This document shows positions 18,087 to 27,752 of a stretch of DNA of 64,000 nucleotides, in pieces. The notes under the pieces were generated by a model, which worked only from the letters and a program-made list of their open reading frames with translations, searched no databases and was not told the origin of the DNA. Position 1 is the first letter of the stretch; the number at the start of each line of letters is the position of its first letter. Source of the DNA: Spirosoma fluviale (GTDB lineage Bacteria > Bacteroidota > Bacteroidia > Cytophagales > Spirosomataceae); the NCBI RefSeq assembly GCF_900230225.1, contig NZ_OCNH01000001.1, positions 2,542,001 to 2,606,000 on the forward strand, given 5' to 3'. Both the position numbers and the translations under genes were made by a program.

Positions 18087-20804
18087 ATGAAACGAAGTCT
18101 CTGGATTGGTCTTGGTGCAGTAGTACTGGTGATGGGGGGCTGGCTGGGCTTCAAACAGTTTTTTCCAGCGGGTCGTACGGTGGGATCGCTGGTGCCGCCG
18201 GGCGCTTTATTGGTTCTGTCGAGTGACCGCCTGCAGGATACCGTATCCGCACGCGTGCTGCGTACCCAGATGTCGCTTCGGCAGGTTCCGGTCTTTGATG
18301 AGGCCCGTCAGAAACTCGACCGGTTCCTGTACGCAACGGCCGATTCGGCGACGGTTCTGAAATTCGTTTCGGGCCGAAATATCCGGTACTCGCTCCACTC
18401 GATTTCCAAAACGACCCTCGATTTCATTTTCTACATTCCCATCAGTTCGGCTGATCAGGCTTTCCTGAACCGGGTAACCAACCCGGACCCACGCCAGTAC
18501 CGGGTTTTAAATCACTCGTTTGCCGGTGAAAAAATCCTCGATCTGGTGGCCAGAGGGAATGAACCGGTTGGCTCGTTTATCCTCACCGATAAGTTTCTCG
18601 TGGGTAGTGTCTCGGGCATCCTGATTGAGAATGTTGCCAAACGAATGCATCAGCCGCTCAGGTTCTCGTCAGCAGAGCCGGATTTCGAGCTTGACAACGA
18701 TCGTCTGGCGAGTTTATCCGTACGGCCGGAAGTTCTGCAGTCGCTGTTCAGCAATGTAGGTTCACTGGTAAAACTCTTTCTGCCGGAAGAGTTGAACCTT
18801 CAGTTTCGGCAGTCGGCTTCTCCTTCTCATCTGGTGGGGTATGCTGTCGACCAGATTGGTGGACGCCGGGACGTAGCCGCTTTATTTGCCAATCAGGCCC
18901 CTCGCCGGATTCAGCATGCCTACCTGATTCCTCAATCGACATCGACCCTGTATCATATTGGCATCAGCGATGCGAGCCAGTTTGGCCAGTCGCTCAGTAA
19001 CTTACTGAGTTCGGCATCCAGTGACTTCCTCCGGGAGCGATTCCGTCAGATACGGGCCGAAACAAAACCACTGTATGAATCGCTGGGCAGCGATATTCTC
19101 CTTTGTCGGCTCGAATCCAGGACAGGAACTGCGCGTCAGGTGTTGATTTTAACGGCTAAAGATGGCAAACAACTGGCCAACACTTACCAGCAGGTTGCTT
19201 ACCGATCAGGGGCCAAAGCTGCGTCATCGCCCAAAAGTTACCTGAGTCATAAGATCCTGCTGCTCAATATCTCGGAGCTGCCTGCATCTCTTTTCAGCAG
19301 CCTTTTTTCGGGGTTTCCACAAAGCTGGATCACCCAACATGGTTCGTCGCTGATTATTGCCAATAGCGAAGATGCGATGCTGGATTACTTGCAACAGATT
19401 CAGCGAGGTGCCGTCTGGTCGACCGATGTGCGTCAGGCCGAGCTAGTAAACGCAACCCTGCGCCCAGCCAATTTTACGGCATTTGCCCGGTTGAATCGGG
19501 AACAAACAAGCGTGCTCACCAACTGGCCACTGGGCTGGCAGAATTTGCTCGACAAAGTTGATCCCGCCACCGGAACCTCAGCCCTTGCCAATCTGGAAAA
19601 TATGGTTTACCAGGCCAGTTATGGCAACGAAAATATTCAATCGACCGTAATACTGGGCCGTACCACCCGACGCGCCAGTCGGGCTGTGCTTAACAAACTT
19701 CTGCTGCACAAGAAAACCGAGTTCAATGCTCCCCTTGTTTCGGCTCCGATCGTAACCGGCTCGCTTAGCGATAGTTCGGCTCAGTTTTACGCGCAGAACA
19801 ACGCTAGTCAGTTTGTTCTGGTAACCCCGGAAGGCGATAAGCTGGTGCAGAATAACATTGACGGTCCGATACGGAGTAATGCACTCGGCGTCGACTTTCT
19901 GAACAATGGGCGGTTACAGTATTTATTTATGACCGACCGAACCCTGTACATTGCCGATCCGGTTCGCATTCGAAAAGAAGTTACCCTTCAATCCATTCCA
20001 CTCCCGGCGGGCATCGACGCGTCGTTTCTGGCTCGTCCACGGGGTAGTCAGCAGCGGAATCTGGTTGCGCTGGCAGCTCACCAGGATGGTCATATTTATG
20101 CGCTTGACCGCCAGCGACGAACCTTTATCCGGCTGATGACGGCTTCTCATAAAGGAGCCTTACAGCTTCCCTTCCAGGTTATATCCACGCCGAAAGGGAT
20201 GGCTGTGCTGGCAATTCAGGCCGATGGCACACTGAACCACTGGCAGGAAAACGGTAGCCAGTATCCGCATTTTCCAACCCGAATCGAGCGAACCAACGAA
20301 GAAGAGCCCGAAATCCGTTTTGATGGGCCTGCCCTGTTACCCCCTGGCCAAACCCAGATTCGGACGATCACCGATGAGGGGCAACTCCTTTCCTTAACCA
20401 GTAACGGGCTCGTTGCCAAGCGCCTTCAGTTGTATCGTCCGGTCAGAAATGGCGTATTTCGGCTGTTCCCCGACGAAGACCAGACAAACTGGTTGCTGAT
20501 GCGAACGACCGATACGGAAGTTGCCATAATGGACCAGCAGGGAAAACGGCGCTTTGACGTGCGGGCCTTGCAATCCGGACGCAACAATGTACGTTACCAT
20601 CGACTCGGATCGGGGGTGGAGTTAATCAGTGTAAAATCGGGTGGCTTTACCATGCTTTATGACTTAAATGGCCGTATCCTGAACGACCGGCCCATACCAA
20701 GTGATTTCCCGATTGCTGTTCAGTTCGATGAACGCAGTAATGAATTATACATTTTAAGTGGTGCCAAACAGGCCGTCCAATTATTCAGTATTCGACTTCG
20801 GTAA
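18087..20804 (+). CDS. Unknown 905-residue protein, N-terminal membrane anchor, beta-propeller-like C-terminus
   Basis: I do not recognise this family. One membrane segment near residues 5-25 (LWIGLGAVVLVMGGWLGF) is followed by a large extracytoplasmic region. The last ~300 residues contain repeated strand patterns such as LVALAAHQDGHIYALDRQRR, MAVLAIQADGTLNHW and NELYILSGAKQ, spaced like blades of a propeller. The middle part has many short Ser/Ala/Leu-rich helices. An in-frame TTG at 18051 would overlap the GT2 gene, so the ATG at 18087 is preferred. Its place between a GT2 and an AlgX-like gene suggests a role in glycan assembly or export, by position only. A word-repeat hairpin starts directly after the stop. 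Confidence 0.7.
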   Translation: MKRSLWIGLGAVVLVMGGWLGFKQFFPAGRTVGSLVPPGALLVLSSDRLQDTVSARVLRTQMSLRQVPVFDEARQKLDRFLYATADSATVLKFVSGRNIRYSLHSISKTTLDFIFYIPISSADQAFLNRVTNPDPRQYRVLNHSFAGEKILDLVARGNEPVGSFILTDKFLVGSVSGILIENVAKRMHQPLRFSSAEPDFELDNDRLASLSVRPEVLQSLFSNVGSLVKLFLPEELNLQFRQSASPSHLVGYAVDQIGGRRDVAALFANQAPRRIQHAYLIPQSTSTLYHIGISDASQFGQSLSNLLSSASSDFLRERFRQIRAETKPLYESLGSDILLCRLESRTGTARQVLILTAKDGKQLANTYQQVAYRSGAKAASSPKSYLSHKILLLNISELPASLFSSLFSGFPQSWITQHGSSLIIANSEDAMLDYLQQIQRGAVWSTDVRQAELVNATLRPANFTAFARLNREQTSVLTNWPLGWQNLLDKVDPATGTSALANLENMVYQASYGNENIQSTVILGRTTRRASRAVLNKLLLHKKTEFNAPLVSAPIVTGSLSDSSAQFYAQNNASQFVLVTPEGDKLVQNNIDGPIRSNALGVDFLNNGRLQYLFMTDRTLYIADPVRIRKEVTLQSIPLPAGIDASFLARPRGSQQRNLVALAAHQDGHIYALDRQRRTFIRLMTASHKGALQLPFQVISTPKGMAVLAIQADGTLNHWQENGSQYPHFPTRIERTNEEEPEIRFDGPALLPPGQTQIRTITDEGQLLSLTSNGLVAKRLQLYRPVRNGVFRLFPDEDQTNWLLMRTTDTEVAIMDQQGKRRFDVRALQSGRNNVRYHRLGSGVELISVKSGGFTMLYDLNGRILNDRPIPSDFPIAVQFDERSNELYILSGAKQAVQLFSIRLR

Positions 20805-20893
20805 GGGCAAAGGGCATAGGGTATAGGGCATGGGGTAAACGTCCATTCCACCAACCCTCATGCCCTACGCCCTTCACCCTCTGCCCTTTGCCC
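20805..20893. repeat. Intergenic hairpin of reiterated GGGCAAAGGGCATAGGG-type words
   Basis: The left arm (20805-20835) is made of degenerate GGGCAAA/GGGCATA/GGGTATA words. The right arm (20855-20893) carries their reverse complements. The outer 12 bp (20805-20816 with 20882-20893) pair perfectly and the rest imperfectly. The element starts on the base after the TAA stop and ends 8 bp before the next start. Confidence 0.8.
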
Positions 20894-20901
20894 AATACAC
20901 T

Positions 20902-21903
20902 ATGCGTTTTATTCGTTACCTAATCATTCTTTTGGCGCTCCTGTTTTGGGGGGGCGGCCTATCAAGTACGGTTTCGCACTGGCTCTACCAAGTTGGCATC
21001 ATTGTCGACGACTACCGGTTTGGCGACTTGTACAGGCTTTCTGCTTTACCCCAGTTTAAAGAGCCTAAGCCGGTTTGCTCACCCTCCAACCGGTCGAGCG
21101 ATACGGCATCTACGCACCTTTATTTGATCGGTGATAGTTTTTCGGAACCTGAGCGACTAAGCCAGGACGATTTTCGGGTGAGCCATTTCCAACGCGTTGC
21201 CTGGGATTTTCGGCAACGGGCACAGCTCGATCCAACCAAACGGAATGTCTTACTCATCGAATCCATCGAACGGCACGTTCGGGAGCACTTTGCCGGGAAT
21301 GTCCAGGAATTTGTCGTTGAGAAAGATACCAGTCGGTTACCCACCCTGCGTCTGCCTGTATGGCAACGTCTCAGCAATGAGTTTCACCGGAGCGATGTGG
21401 AAGAACGGCTCGAATCGACCCTCTTCAGCCACGATTGGGCATTCTGGTTCAAAGAGCTTAAAGCCAGCCTGACGCTGAACTGGTTCGACCGGGAAAGTGC
21501 CAGCGTAAGCCTTTCTAAAGACAAGAGACATGTGTTTATCCGAAGCGACACCGATACGAACAAAACGCTGAACTCGTCATTCTCCCGCCTGACAGACGAA
21601 GAGGTTAACACCCTTGTCGACAGCGTAAATTCGGTTGCCAACCGATACCGGCAACTCGGCTTCGATGCGGTTTATTTGTCGCTCATTCCCAATAAAGCCA
21701 GTACTCTGGAGCCTGAACGGGCGGTATATAATCACCTCATCGAACGGATTCAGTCGAATCCGGCATTACAGGTGCCGTTTATCGATACCTACGAAGCGTA
21801 TAAAAAAAGCCCGGTACCGCCTTTTCTGAAAAGTGATACACACTGGAGTTGTGAAGGGCGGGCTCTTTGGCTCGATCTGGTGCGACAGAAAGCGCAGATT
21901 TAA
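20902..21903 (+). CDS. SGNH-type protein similar to AlgX/AlgJ acetyltransferases
   Basis: A 333-residue protein with an N-terminal membrane or signal segment (FIRYLIILLALLFWGGGL). The serine block YLIGDSFSEPERL and the C-terminal FLKSDTHWSCEGRALW (DxHW signature) are placed as in the SGNH-like AlgX/AlgJ/DltD group, whose members acetylate exopolysaccharides in the periplasm. It may therefore complete an acetylation route with the acyltransferase 3 protein upstream. The ATG at 20902 is chosen because the upstream in-frame ATG at 20860 lies inside the repeat element. Assignment of the reaction is inference; the motif match is visible. Confidence 0.7.
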   Translation: MRFIRYLIILLALLFWGGGLSSTVSHWLYQVGIIVDDYRFGDLYRLSALPQFKEPKPVCSPSNRSSDTASTHLYLIGDSFSEPERLSQDDFRVSHFQRVAWDFRQRAQLDPTKRNVLLIESIERHVREHFAGNVQEFVVEKDTSRLPTLRLPVWQRLSNEFHRSDVEERLESTLFSHDWAFWFKELKASLTLNWFDRESASVSLSKDKRHVFIRSDTDTNKTLNSSFSRLTDEEVNTLVDSVNSVANRYRQLGFDAVYLSLIPNKASTLEPERAVYNHLIERIQSNPALQVPFIDTYEAYKKSPVPPFLKSDTHWSCEGRALWLDLVRQKAQI

Positions 21904-21929
21904 CGGATCTACGACATCCGTGAGTGCTT

Positions 21930-21965
21930 GTTAGCCGTGGTTTGTCTTGACAAACCACGGCTAAC
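21930..21965. terminator. Bidirectional terminator-like hairpin, 17-bp perfect stem
   Basis: Positions 21930-21946 are the exact reverse complement of 21949-21965, leaving a 2-nt loop. It lies between the convergent AlgX-like and czcA-like genes, only 3 bp from the end of the latter. There is no strong T run, so it could also be a small dispersed palindrome. Confidence 0.7.
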
Positions 21966-21968
21966 CGT

Positions 21969-24900
21969 TTATACTTCGCTGTAGGCCAGCCGCTTACTTG
22001 CTTTGGGTGTTTGCGATCGATAAAATAATCGGTAGATAATTGGGAAAATAAGCAGGGTTAATACCGTTGCGGTTATTAATCCGCCGATAACGACAATGGC
22101 CAGCGGCTTTTGTGTTTCAGAGCCGATGCCGGTGGAGATAGCGGCCGGAAACAGACCGATCGCTGCCATGAGGGCCGTCATGACCACCGGTCGAATACGC
22201 GACTGAACCCCCGTCCGAATGGCCTCATCGAGCGGCATTCGTTCTTTTCGGTTATTGTTAAACACCGAAACCAGTATTACGCCATTCTGTATACAGATGC
22301 CGAACAGCGCAATAAAGCCAACTCCCGCCGAAATGCCGAAGTTCATGCCCGTTGCGTGAAGGGCCAGAATGCCGCCAATGAGTGCAAAGGGCACATTCAA
22401 CAGGACGAGTCCGGCATCTTTAGCGTTACCGAACGTGATGAACAGGATCACGAAAATGGCCGCTAAACTTATCGGTACAACCTCTCCGAGCCTCCCCGTG
22501 GCCCGAACCTGATTCTCAAACTCCCCTACCCAATCCACGGAGTAGCTCTTTTCCGGATGCAGTTTTTCTCGTACCCGCTGCTGCGCTTCGGCAATAGTAC
22601 TGCCTAAATCACGACCCCGCACAGAAAATTTCACCCCAATAAACCGTTTGTTGAGATCGCGGTAAATAAAAGCAGGTCCCGTAATTTGTTTGATGGTCGC
22701 AATCTCTTTCAAAGGTATTCTGCCACCACTCATGGTGGGCACCATCAGTTGCATGATGTCCTCTTCGCTTTTTCGGTACTCGGGCTGAAAGCGCACCCGA
22801 ATGTCAAATTTTCGCTCGCCTTCGTACAAAACAGAAGCGGTTTTACCTCCGATAGCCATTTCAATGACCGCCTGAGCATCGGCCGTCGATACGCCGTATA
22901 GTGCCATCTTATGATCGTGGAACATTACGCTCATTTCGGGTTGCCCTACGTTGCGAATAATGCCCAGGTCTTTGATCCCTTCTACATTCCGAATGGCCTC
23001 CATAGCCTGATTGGCGTATTTTTCCAGCTCGTATACATCCGGCCCGAAAATCTTGATCCCGTTGCTCGCCTTGTAACCCGCTACAGCCTCGGCCACGTTG
23101 TCGATGATCGGTTGCGAGTAGTTGTAGAGTATACCGGCATAGTTTTTTAATTTGGCATCCATCTCATCGGTTAGTTGCTCGTCGGTTAGTCGACGACCGA
23201 GCCGTCGTTCGGGCCACTCCCCTTTCTGCTTCAGATCGACCTGAAACTGACAAAAATAGAACCCGTTCGGGTCGGTGCCGTCGTTGGACCGACCGACCTG
23301 CGACAGTACCTGTTTTACCTCGGGAAAGGTATTCAGGTCTTCCCGGATCGTTTTGGCCATATCGACACTTTCGGGCAGCGACATACTCATCGGTAATTCG
23401 GCCGTTACCCAGAGCGCTCCTTCGTTGAGCTGAGGTAGAAACTCGGTTCCCAGCATAGTCGACGAAAAAAACGTGGCGATCATGAAGCTGATGGCACCCA
23501 CCAGACTGAGTCGACGGTTGCGGTAGCACCAGCCGAAGCCCGCCATGACAATACGGTCGAAGAAGTTAACAATGGGGTTCTTTTTCTCCCGAACATTTTT
23601 CTTCAATAGGATCGAGCAAAGTACCGGCACCAGTGTTAACGTGAACAGTAACGCGCCAAGCAGGGCAAAGCCCAGCGTCCAGGCAAGAGGTGAGAACATT
23701 TTACCTTCCACTTTCTCGAAGGAGAAAATAGGTAGCAACGCCGTGATAATGATCAGTTTCGAGAAAAAGACCGCTTTGCCCAACTCACCGCCCGTTTTCC
23801 TAATCAGACCGAGTTTGGCCATGCGGTTATACCGGTTCATACCCACCCGGTGCGCCAGATGGTCGAGCGTAACGAATATTCCCTCGACCATGACTACGGC
23901 ACCGTCGATGATAATTCCGAAATCGACCGCCCCCATAGAAAGCAGGTTGGCCGACATGCCCCGCAGCCGTAAACACATGAACGCAAATAACAGGGCCAGC
24001 GGAATGATGATGGACACAATCAGCGTCGTGCGCCAATCGGCCATGAATAGAAAAACGATGACCGTTACCAGCACAATGCCTTCTGTGAGGTTGTGCAGCA
24101 CCGTTTGGGTACAGAACTCGATGAGATTGTCGCGGTCGTAGAACGTTACCATTTTTACATCCGATGGCAGCACACGCGTGTTCAATTCCTCTATTTTGGC
24201 CTTTACCCGAGTCAGAACCTCACTGGGGTTTTCGCCTTTCCGCATCACGATGATGCCTTCGACCACATCATCATTCTTATCCAGACCCACTTGTCCTACC
24301 CGGGGCAGGTTCGACTCGGCCACCTCCGCCACATGCCTGACCAGCACCGGATTCCCCCCAGCCTCTTCGATCAGTATGTTCTCAATATCCTGAATGGAGG
24401 TCAGGAGTCCAACGCCCCGAACAACATACGCCTGCCCATTTCGCTCGATGACATCGCCCCCCACGTTGATATTGCTTCGGGTAACGGCCTGGTACACATC
24501 CAGCGGTGTAATGTCATATTTGGCGAGCTGAGTCGGGTTGACGCGCAGTTCGTACATCTTGTCGCGCCCCCCAAAGGCAACAATATCGGCAACGCCCGGT
24601 ACACTGCGCATCTGCCGGTCAACGACCCAGTTTTGCAGGGTGAGCAACTCGCGGCTATCACGGTCTTTGCTTTCCAGCGTATACCGGAATATTTCACCCG
24701 TAGGCCCGTAAGGCGGCTGCACGTCCGGTTCCACCCCTTCCGGCAGCGAGACATTGCGCAGAAGATTATTGACCTGCTGCCTGGCGAAAAAGTCATCGAC
24801 ATCATCATCGAAAATAATTTTCATGACCGATAGCCCGAACATGGTCGTTGACCGGACATTGCTTTTTCGCTGCACCGAATTCATGGCCACTTCGATGGGT

Positions 24901-25109
24901 ACGGTCACAAACCGTTCTACCTCTTCGGCCGAGCGTCCATTCCATTCCGTAACCACAATAATTTGCGTATTTGTTACATCGGGGAAGGCCTCAAGGGGTG
25001 TTTTGAGGTAGCTCACGATACCGGCAACGACCAGCACCGCTGTCATGAAAAAGATGAAGAATCGGTTTTTCAGCGAAAACCCGACTACGTTACTGATGAA
25101 TTTATTCAT
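21969..25109 (-). CDS. czcA: Heavy-metal efflux RND pump, CzcA-type
   Basis: A 1046-residue inner-membrane proton/cation antiporter of the HME-RND family that exports divalent metals through a tripartite CzcCBA complex. N-terminal FSLKNRFFIFFMTAVLVVAG, PLEAFPDVTNTQI and NGRSAEEVERFVTVPIE are typical. Transmembrane helix 4 carries DFGIIIDGAVVMVE near residues 395-410, the acidic signature of Zn/Co/Cd/Ni pumps (DFG..DGA..E) rather than the Cu/Ag CusA pattern. Exact metal specificity cannot be fixed. It is the last gene of the minus-strand regulator-C-B-A series and is separated from the adaptor gene by a 138-bp repeat hairpin. Confidence 0.93.
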   Translation of the reverse strand: MNKFISNVVGFSLKNRFFIFFMTAVLVVAGIVSYLKTPLEAFPDVTNTQIIVVTEWNGRSAEEVERFVTVPIEVAMNSVQRKSNVRSTTMFGLSVMKIIFDDDVDDFFARQQVNNLLRNVSLPEGVEPDVQPPYGPTGEIFRYTLESKDRDSRELLTLQNWVVDRQMRSVPGVADIVAFGGRDKMYELRVNPTQLAKYDITPLDVYQAVTRSNINVGGDVIERNGQAYVVRGVGLLTSIQDIENILIEEAGGNPVLVRHVAEVAESNLPRVGQVGLDKNDDVVEGIIVMRKGENPSEVLTRVKAKIEELNTRVLPSDVKMVTFYDRDNLIEFCTQTVLHNLTEGIVLVTVIVFLFMADWRTTLIVSIIIPLALLFAFMCLRLRGMSANLLSMGAVDFGIIIDGAVVMVEGIFVTLDHLAHRVGMNRYNRMAKLGLIRKTGGELGKAVFFSKLIIITALLPIFSFEKVEGKMFSPLAWTLGFALLGALLFTLTLVPVLCSILLKKNVREKKNPIVNFFDRIVMAGFGWCYRNRRLSLVGAISFMIATFFSSTMLGTEFLPQLNEGALWVTAELPMSMSLPESVDMAKTIREDLNTFPEVKQVLSQVGRSNDGTDPNGFYFCQFQVDLKQKGEWPERRLGRRLTDEQLTDEMDAKLKNYAGILYNYSQPIIDNVAEAVAGYKASNGIKIFGPDVYELEKYANQAMEAIRNVEGIKDLGIIRNVGQPEMSVMFHDHKMALYGVSTADAQAVIEMAIGGKTASVLYEGERKFDIRVRFQPEYRKSEEDIMQLMVPTMSGGRIPLKEIATIKQITGPAFIYRDLNKRFIGVKFSVRGRDLGSTIAEAQQRVREKLHPEKSYSVDWVGEFENQVRATGRLGEVVPISLAAIFVILFITFGNAKDAGLVLLNVPFALIGGILALHATGMNFGISAGVGFIALFGICIQNGVILVSVFNNNRKERMPLDEAIRTGVQSRIRPVVMTALMAAIGLFPAAISTGIGSETQKPLAIVVIGGLITATVLTLLIFPIIYRLFYRSQTPKASKRLAYSEV

Positions 25110-25117
25110 AATGTGTT

Positions 25118-25247
25118 GGGCAAGGGGCAGAGGGGTATGGGCAGAGGGGTTTGGGCAGAGGGTAGGAAGTAGTGAAAGGAAAGGGTTTGCCCCACGCCCT
25201 ATACCCCCACGCCCTCTGCCCTCTGCCCCACGCCCCTTTGCCCTCTG
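25118..25247. repeat. Intergenic hairpin of GGGCAAGGGGCAGAGGGG-type words inside the czc operon
   Basis: The left arm (25118-25163) repeats GGGCAGAGGGG/GGGTATG-type words. The right arm (25189-25247) carries CCCCTTTGCCCTCTGC-type complements. The words are close to those at 20805-20893. The element fills the gap between the czcB-like stop (25248-25250) and the czcA-like start, and will form a long G/C-rich hairpin in the mRNA. Confidence 0.8.
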
Positions 25248-26327
25248 CTAATTATTAAGGGCGTTGTAGACCAGCAGCTGGCTTTTGGAAATAACTTTCT
25301 CGCCGGGCTTGACCCCTTTGCTTATGTAGGCAACATCGCCGAGCGATTTGAGGACGCTGACCTCCCGGGTTTCAATGTCGGAGCGGCCTCTGAACACCAT
25401 TACGTACTGTTTAGAGCGGTCAAAAATTACCGCCCCAGCAGGCACCGTGGCCAGCTTTCCGCCCTCTTCGTAGCGTAAGGTGACGGTAGCGTGCATTTCC
25501 GGCCGGAGTTTCATACCCATGTTGTGCAGCCGAATCCGGACGGTCATGGCTTTGGTTTGCGGGTCGAGTACGGTATAGATTTTATCAACCTGTCCGGTAA
25601 AGCGTTCATCGGGGTAGCTCAGCGTTTGTATACTCGCCTGCATACCGGTATGCACCCGACGGATATCACTTTCGTTGACATTTGCCAGCACCCATACATC
25701 GCTGATCTGCCCGATCGTAAACAGGTTATCGGCATTATCGGAGCGGAGCTGCATGTCGCGGTTAACATTTTTCTCGATAACATAGCCGTCGATAGGTGCT
25801 TTTACGGTGTACATCGACGCGTTGTTGATGCCGTATATCTGGGATACCTCACTGATCCGGTTTGCTTCCGCCTGCGCTTTTTCAACTTCTTTCTGAGCCG
25901 CTACTACTTCACGCTGGGATGTGAGTTTGGTTTCGAGAAGGTCCTGCGCTACCCGGAGGTTCTTTTCAGCAACCAGCAAATCAGACTGCGCCTGTATGGA
26001 TTGTCGCTTCAGATCGGCCACTTCACCGGAACGAATAGCTGCCAGCGTCTGGCCTTTCCGTACATAATCGCCCAATTCAACCTTTACATCTTCAACGTTG
26101 CCCCCTACTAACGGGAACACTTTGACAACCCGATTTTCATCGGCAACAATCTTACCGACCAGTGTCAACTCACTGCGTACGGGCTGGGTAAAAACACTGT
26201 CGAGCCGAATACGACGCAACATGGTATCGGATAGCATAAAGGCCTGTAGTTCTTCAGGAGCGGCTTTTGGGGCACAGGAGCCGAGAACAGTCAAGCTGCC
26301 GATAAAAAAAAGAAGGTGAATTTTCAT
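25248..26327 (-). CDS. czcB: RND efflux periplasmic adaptor lipoprotein, CzcB-type
   Basis: A 359-residue membrane-fusion protein linking the RND pump to the outer-membrane channel. The lipobox SLTVLGSC places the lipidated Cys near residue 17. A barrel-sandwich/lipoyl part (FPLVGGNVEDVKVELGDYVRKGQ) flanks a helical hairpin (residues ~110-165, Gln/Glu/Lys-rich). The lipoyl second half (VKAPIDGYVIEKNV), a beta barrel (VWVLANVNESDIRRV) and a membrane-proximal domain follow. No His-rich metal-binding tail is seen. It follows the TolC-like gene by 28 bp. The stop is TAG, directly against the repeat element. Confidence 0.92.
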   Translation of the reverse strand: MKIHLLFFIGSLTVLGSCAPKAAPEELQAFMLSDTMLRRIRLDSVFTQPVRSELTLVGKIVADENRVVKVFPLVGGNVEDVKVELGDYVRKGQTLAAIRSGEVADLKRQSIQAQSDLLVAEKNLRVAQDLLETKLTSQREVVAAQKEVEKAQAEANRISEVSQIYGINNASMYTVKAPIDGYVIEKNVNRDMQLRSDNADNLFTIGQISDVWVLANVNESDIRRVHTGMQASIQTLSYPDERFTGQVDKIYTVLDPQTKAMTVRIRLHNMGMKLRPEMHATVTLRYEEGGKLATVPAGAVIFDRSKQYVMVFRGRSDIETREVSVLKSLGDVAYISKGVKPGEKVISKSQLLVYNALNN

Positions 26328-26355
26328 TGGTTCAGAGCCAAACGAATGGCTTGTT

Positions 26356-27624
26356 TTAGTTGAATAAATCGTCGCCCAGCAGGTAGTTCAATTCTTCATA
26401 GGCACTCACGCGGTCGGCCCTCAGGCGGTTGAGATTGCTGATGCTGTCGTTGTAGGCTTCGACCAGATCGACAAACTCCAGTAAGGTGATGTTGCCCTTT
26501 TGAAAGCTTAGCAGTACCCCCTGATTCAACTGGTCGAACTGGGTAGTAAACGCCTGCTCAACCGCCTGAACCCGGCGCTCTACTTCCCGCACTTTTTGGA
26601 GGGCCGTTGCCACTTCGTTTCGTATCTGCATGACTTTCTGCTGCTGCAACTGCGCCTGATAACTAATCTGACTTCGGGCAGCGCGAATAGCACCCTGATT
26701 CCGGTTGAACAGGGGAATGTCGGTAGACAAGGACAAGCCAACGTAGTTTTGGATGTAACTCCCGGCCTGATCGTAGTTGGCCCCCAGTCGAACATCCGGT
26801 ACAGCCAGAGCACGCTGTAACGTGTGGTTCAATTCGGCCTGCCGTGTGAGCGAAATGGTGCCTTTTAGGTCAGGTCGATTCCGTAAAGCAATCTGCTGTA
26901 GCGTGTCGTCCGGCTGACTTGGTATGTGATAAACGGCCAGGGTCTCATCGGGAAGTATCGGCTTGATCGACTGATCGACAGACAATAGCGTGCGCAATGC
27001 CCGCTGGTCGTCGGCCAGTTGGAACACGATTGCTGTACGGTCATTGCTTAGTCGAAACAGCAACGCTTTCAGCCGGAGCAACTCGCGAAGCGACACATTC
27101 TGCCGAGTGTACTGAAACTCATAAGCCGCTACCGTCGACTGAAGCGTGACGAGTTGCTGGTCAAAGCGAACCAGTGTTTTTTGCTGAAAATAGATGGAAT
27201 AGAATCGGCTGCGCAGATCGAAGCGCAATCCTCGCAGCAGGTCGAGGAGTTCAAACTGGGTTAACTGAGCGGCTTCTGATACCAATGCAATCCGTTTGTT
27301 CCGTTTTCCGGCCGTATAGAGCAGCTGCTCAATGGCGAGCGTTTTCTGCCCTTGCCGGCCCACATCCAGCACCCGACGAGCTTCGGAATTATACGTGCTT
27401 AGTTCAGCGGTAACGGTGGGGTTATCATACAGACTTGCCTGTAACACCTGCGCCTGGCTGGCGTCGATTCGAAACCGTTCGGCCAACAGCAACAGGTTGT
27501 TTTTAATAAACAGACTATCGGCCTGTTTAAGGGTGAGCCGGAGCGAGTCCTCCCCGCCGGACGTTTGTGCCTGAAGCGGGTTGGCATTCAGAAAAATGAA
27601 AATAAAGAAAAATAATAGCCGCAT
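26356..27624 (-). CDS. czcC: TolC-family outer-membrane efflux protein, CzcC-type
   Basis: A 422-residue outer-membrane channel with a signal peptide (LLFFFIFIFLNANPLQAQ). Two TolC-type repeats follow, each with long amphipathic helices (LTLKQADSLFIKNNLLLLAERFRI and the second half NHTLQRALAVPDVRLGANY ... LFNRNQGAIRAARSQI). The C-terminal LLEFVDLVEAYNDS and ELNYLLGDDLF are typical of CzcC-like members. It is the first structural gene of the metal efflux set and follows the response regulator gene by 128 bp, a gap with no exact -7 box. Confidence 0.9.
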   Translation of the reverse strand: MRLLFFFIFIFLNANPLQAQTSGGEDSLRLTLKQADSLFIKNNLLLLAERFRIDASQAQVLQASLYDNPTVTAELSTYNSEARRVLDVGRQGQKTLAIEQLLYTAGKRNKRIALVSEAAQLTQFELLDLLRGLRFDLRSRFYSIYFQQKTLVRFDQQLVTLQSTVAAYEFQYTRQNVSLRELLRLKALLFRLSNDRTAIVFQLADDQRALRTLLSVDQSIKPILPDETLAVYHIPSQPDDTLQQIALRNRPDLKGTISLTRQAELNHTLQRALAVPDVRLGANYDQAGSYIQNYVGLSLSTDIPLFNRNQGAIRAARSQISYQAQLQQQKVMQIRNEVATALQKVREVERRVQAVEQAFTTQFDQLNQGVLLSFQKGNITLLEFVDLVEAYNDSISNLNRLRADRVSAYEELNYLLGDDLFN

Positions 27625-27752
27625 GCGTTGAATAATGTACGGCTACAAAGGTCAGTCGGGCAGCTTACGGCAGGCTTACAGCTGAGTTAGAAGAACGTTA
27701 GAATGTGATTAGATAAAACTTAGAGACGTTAGTCAGACTAACTATTCACACG

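Noticed and set aside
24093..24833. Plus-strand ORF of 246 codons over czcA
   Set aside because: Antisense to the conserved RND pump; His/Asn/Arg-rich shadow.
25491..26111. Plus-strand ORF of 206 codons over czcB
   Set aside because: Antisense shadow of the adaptor gene without domain evidence.
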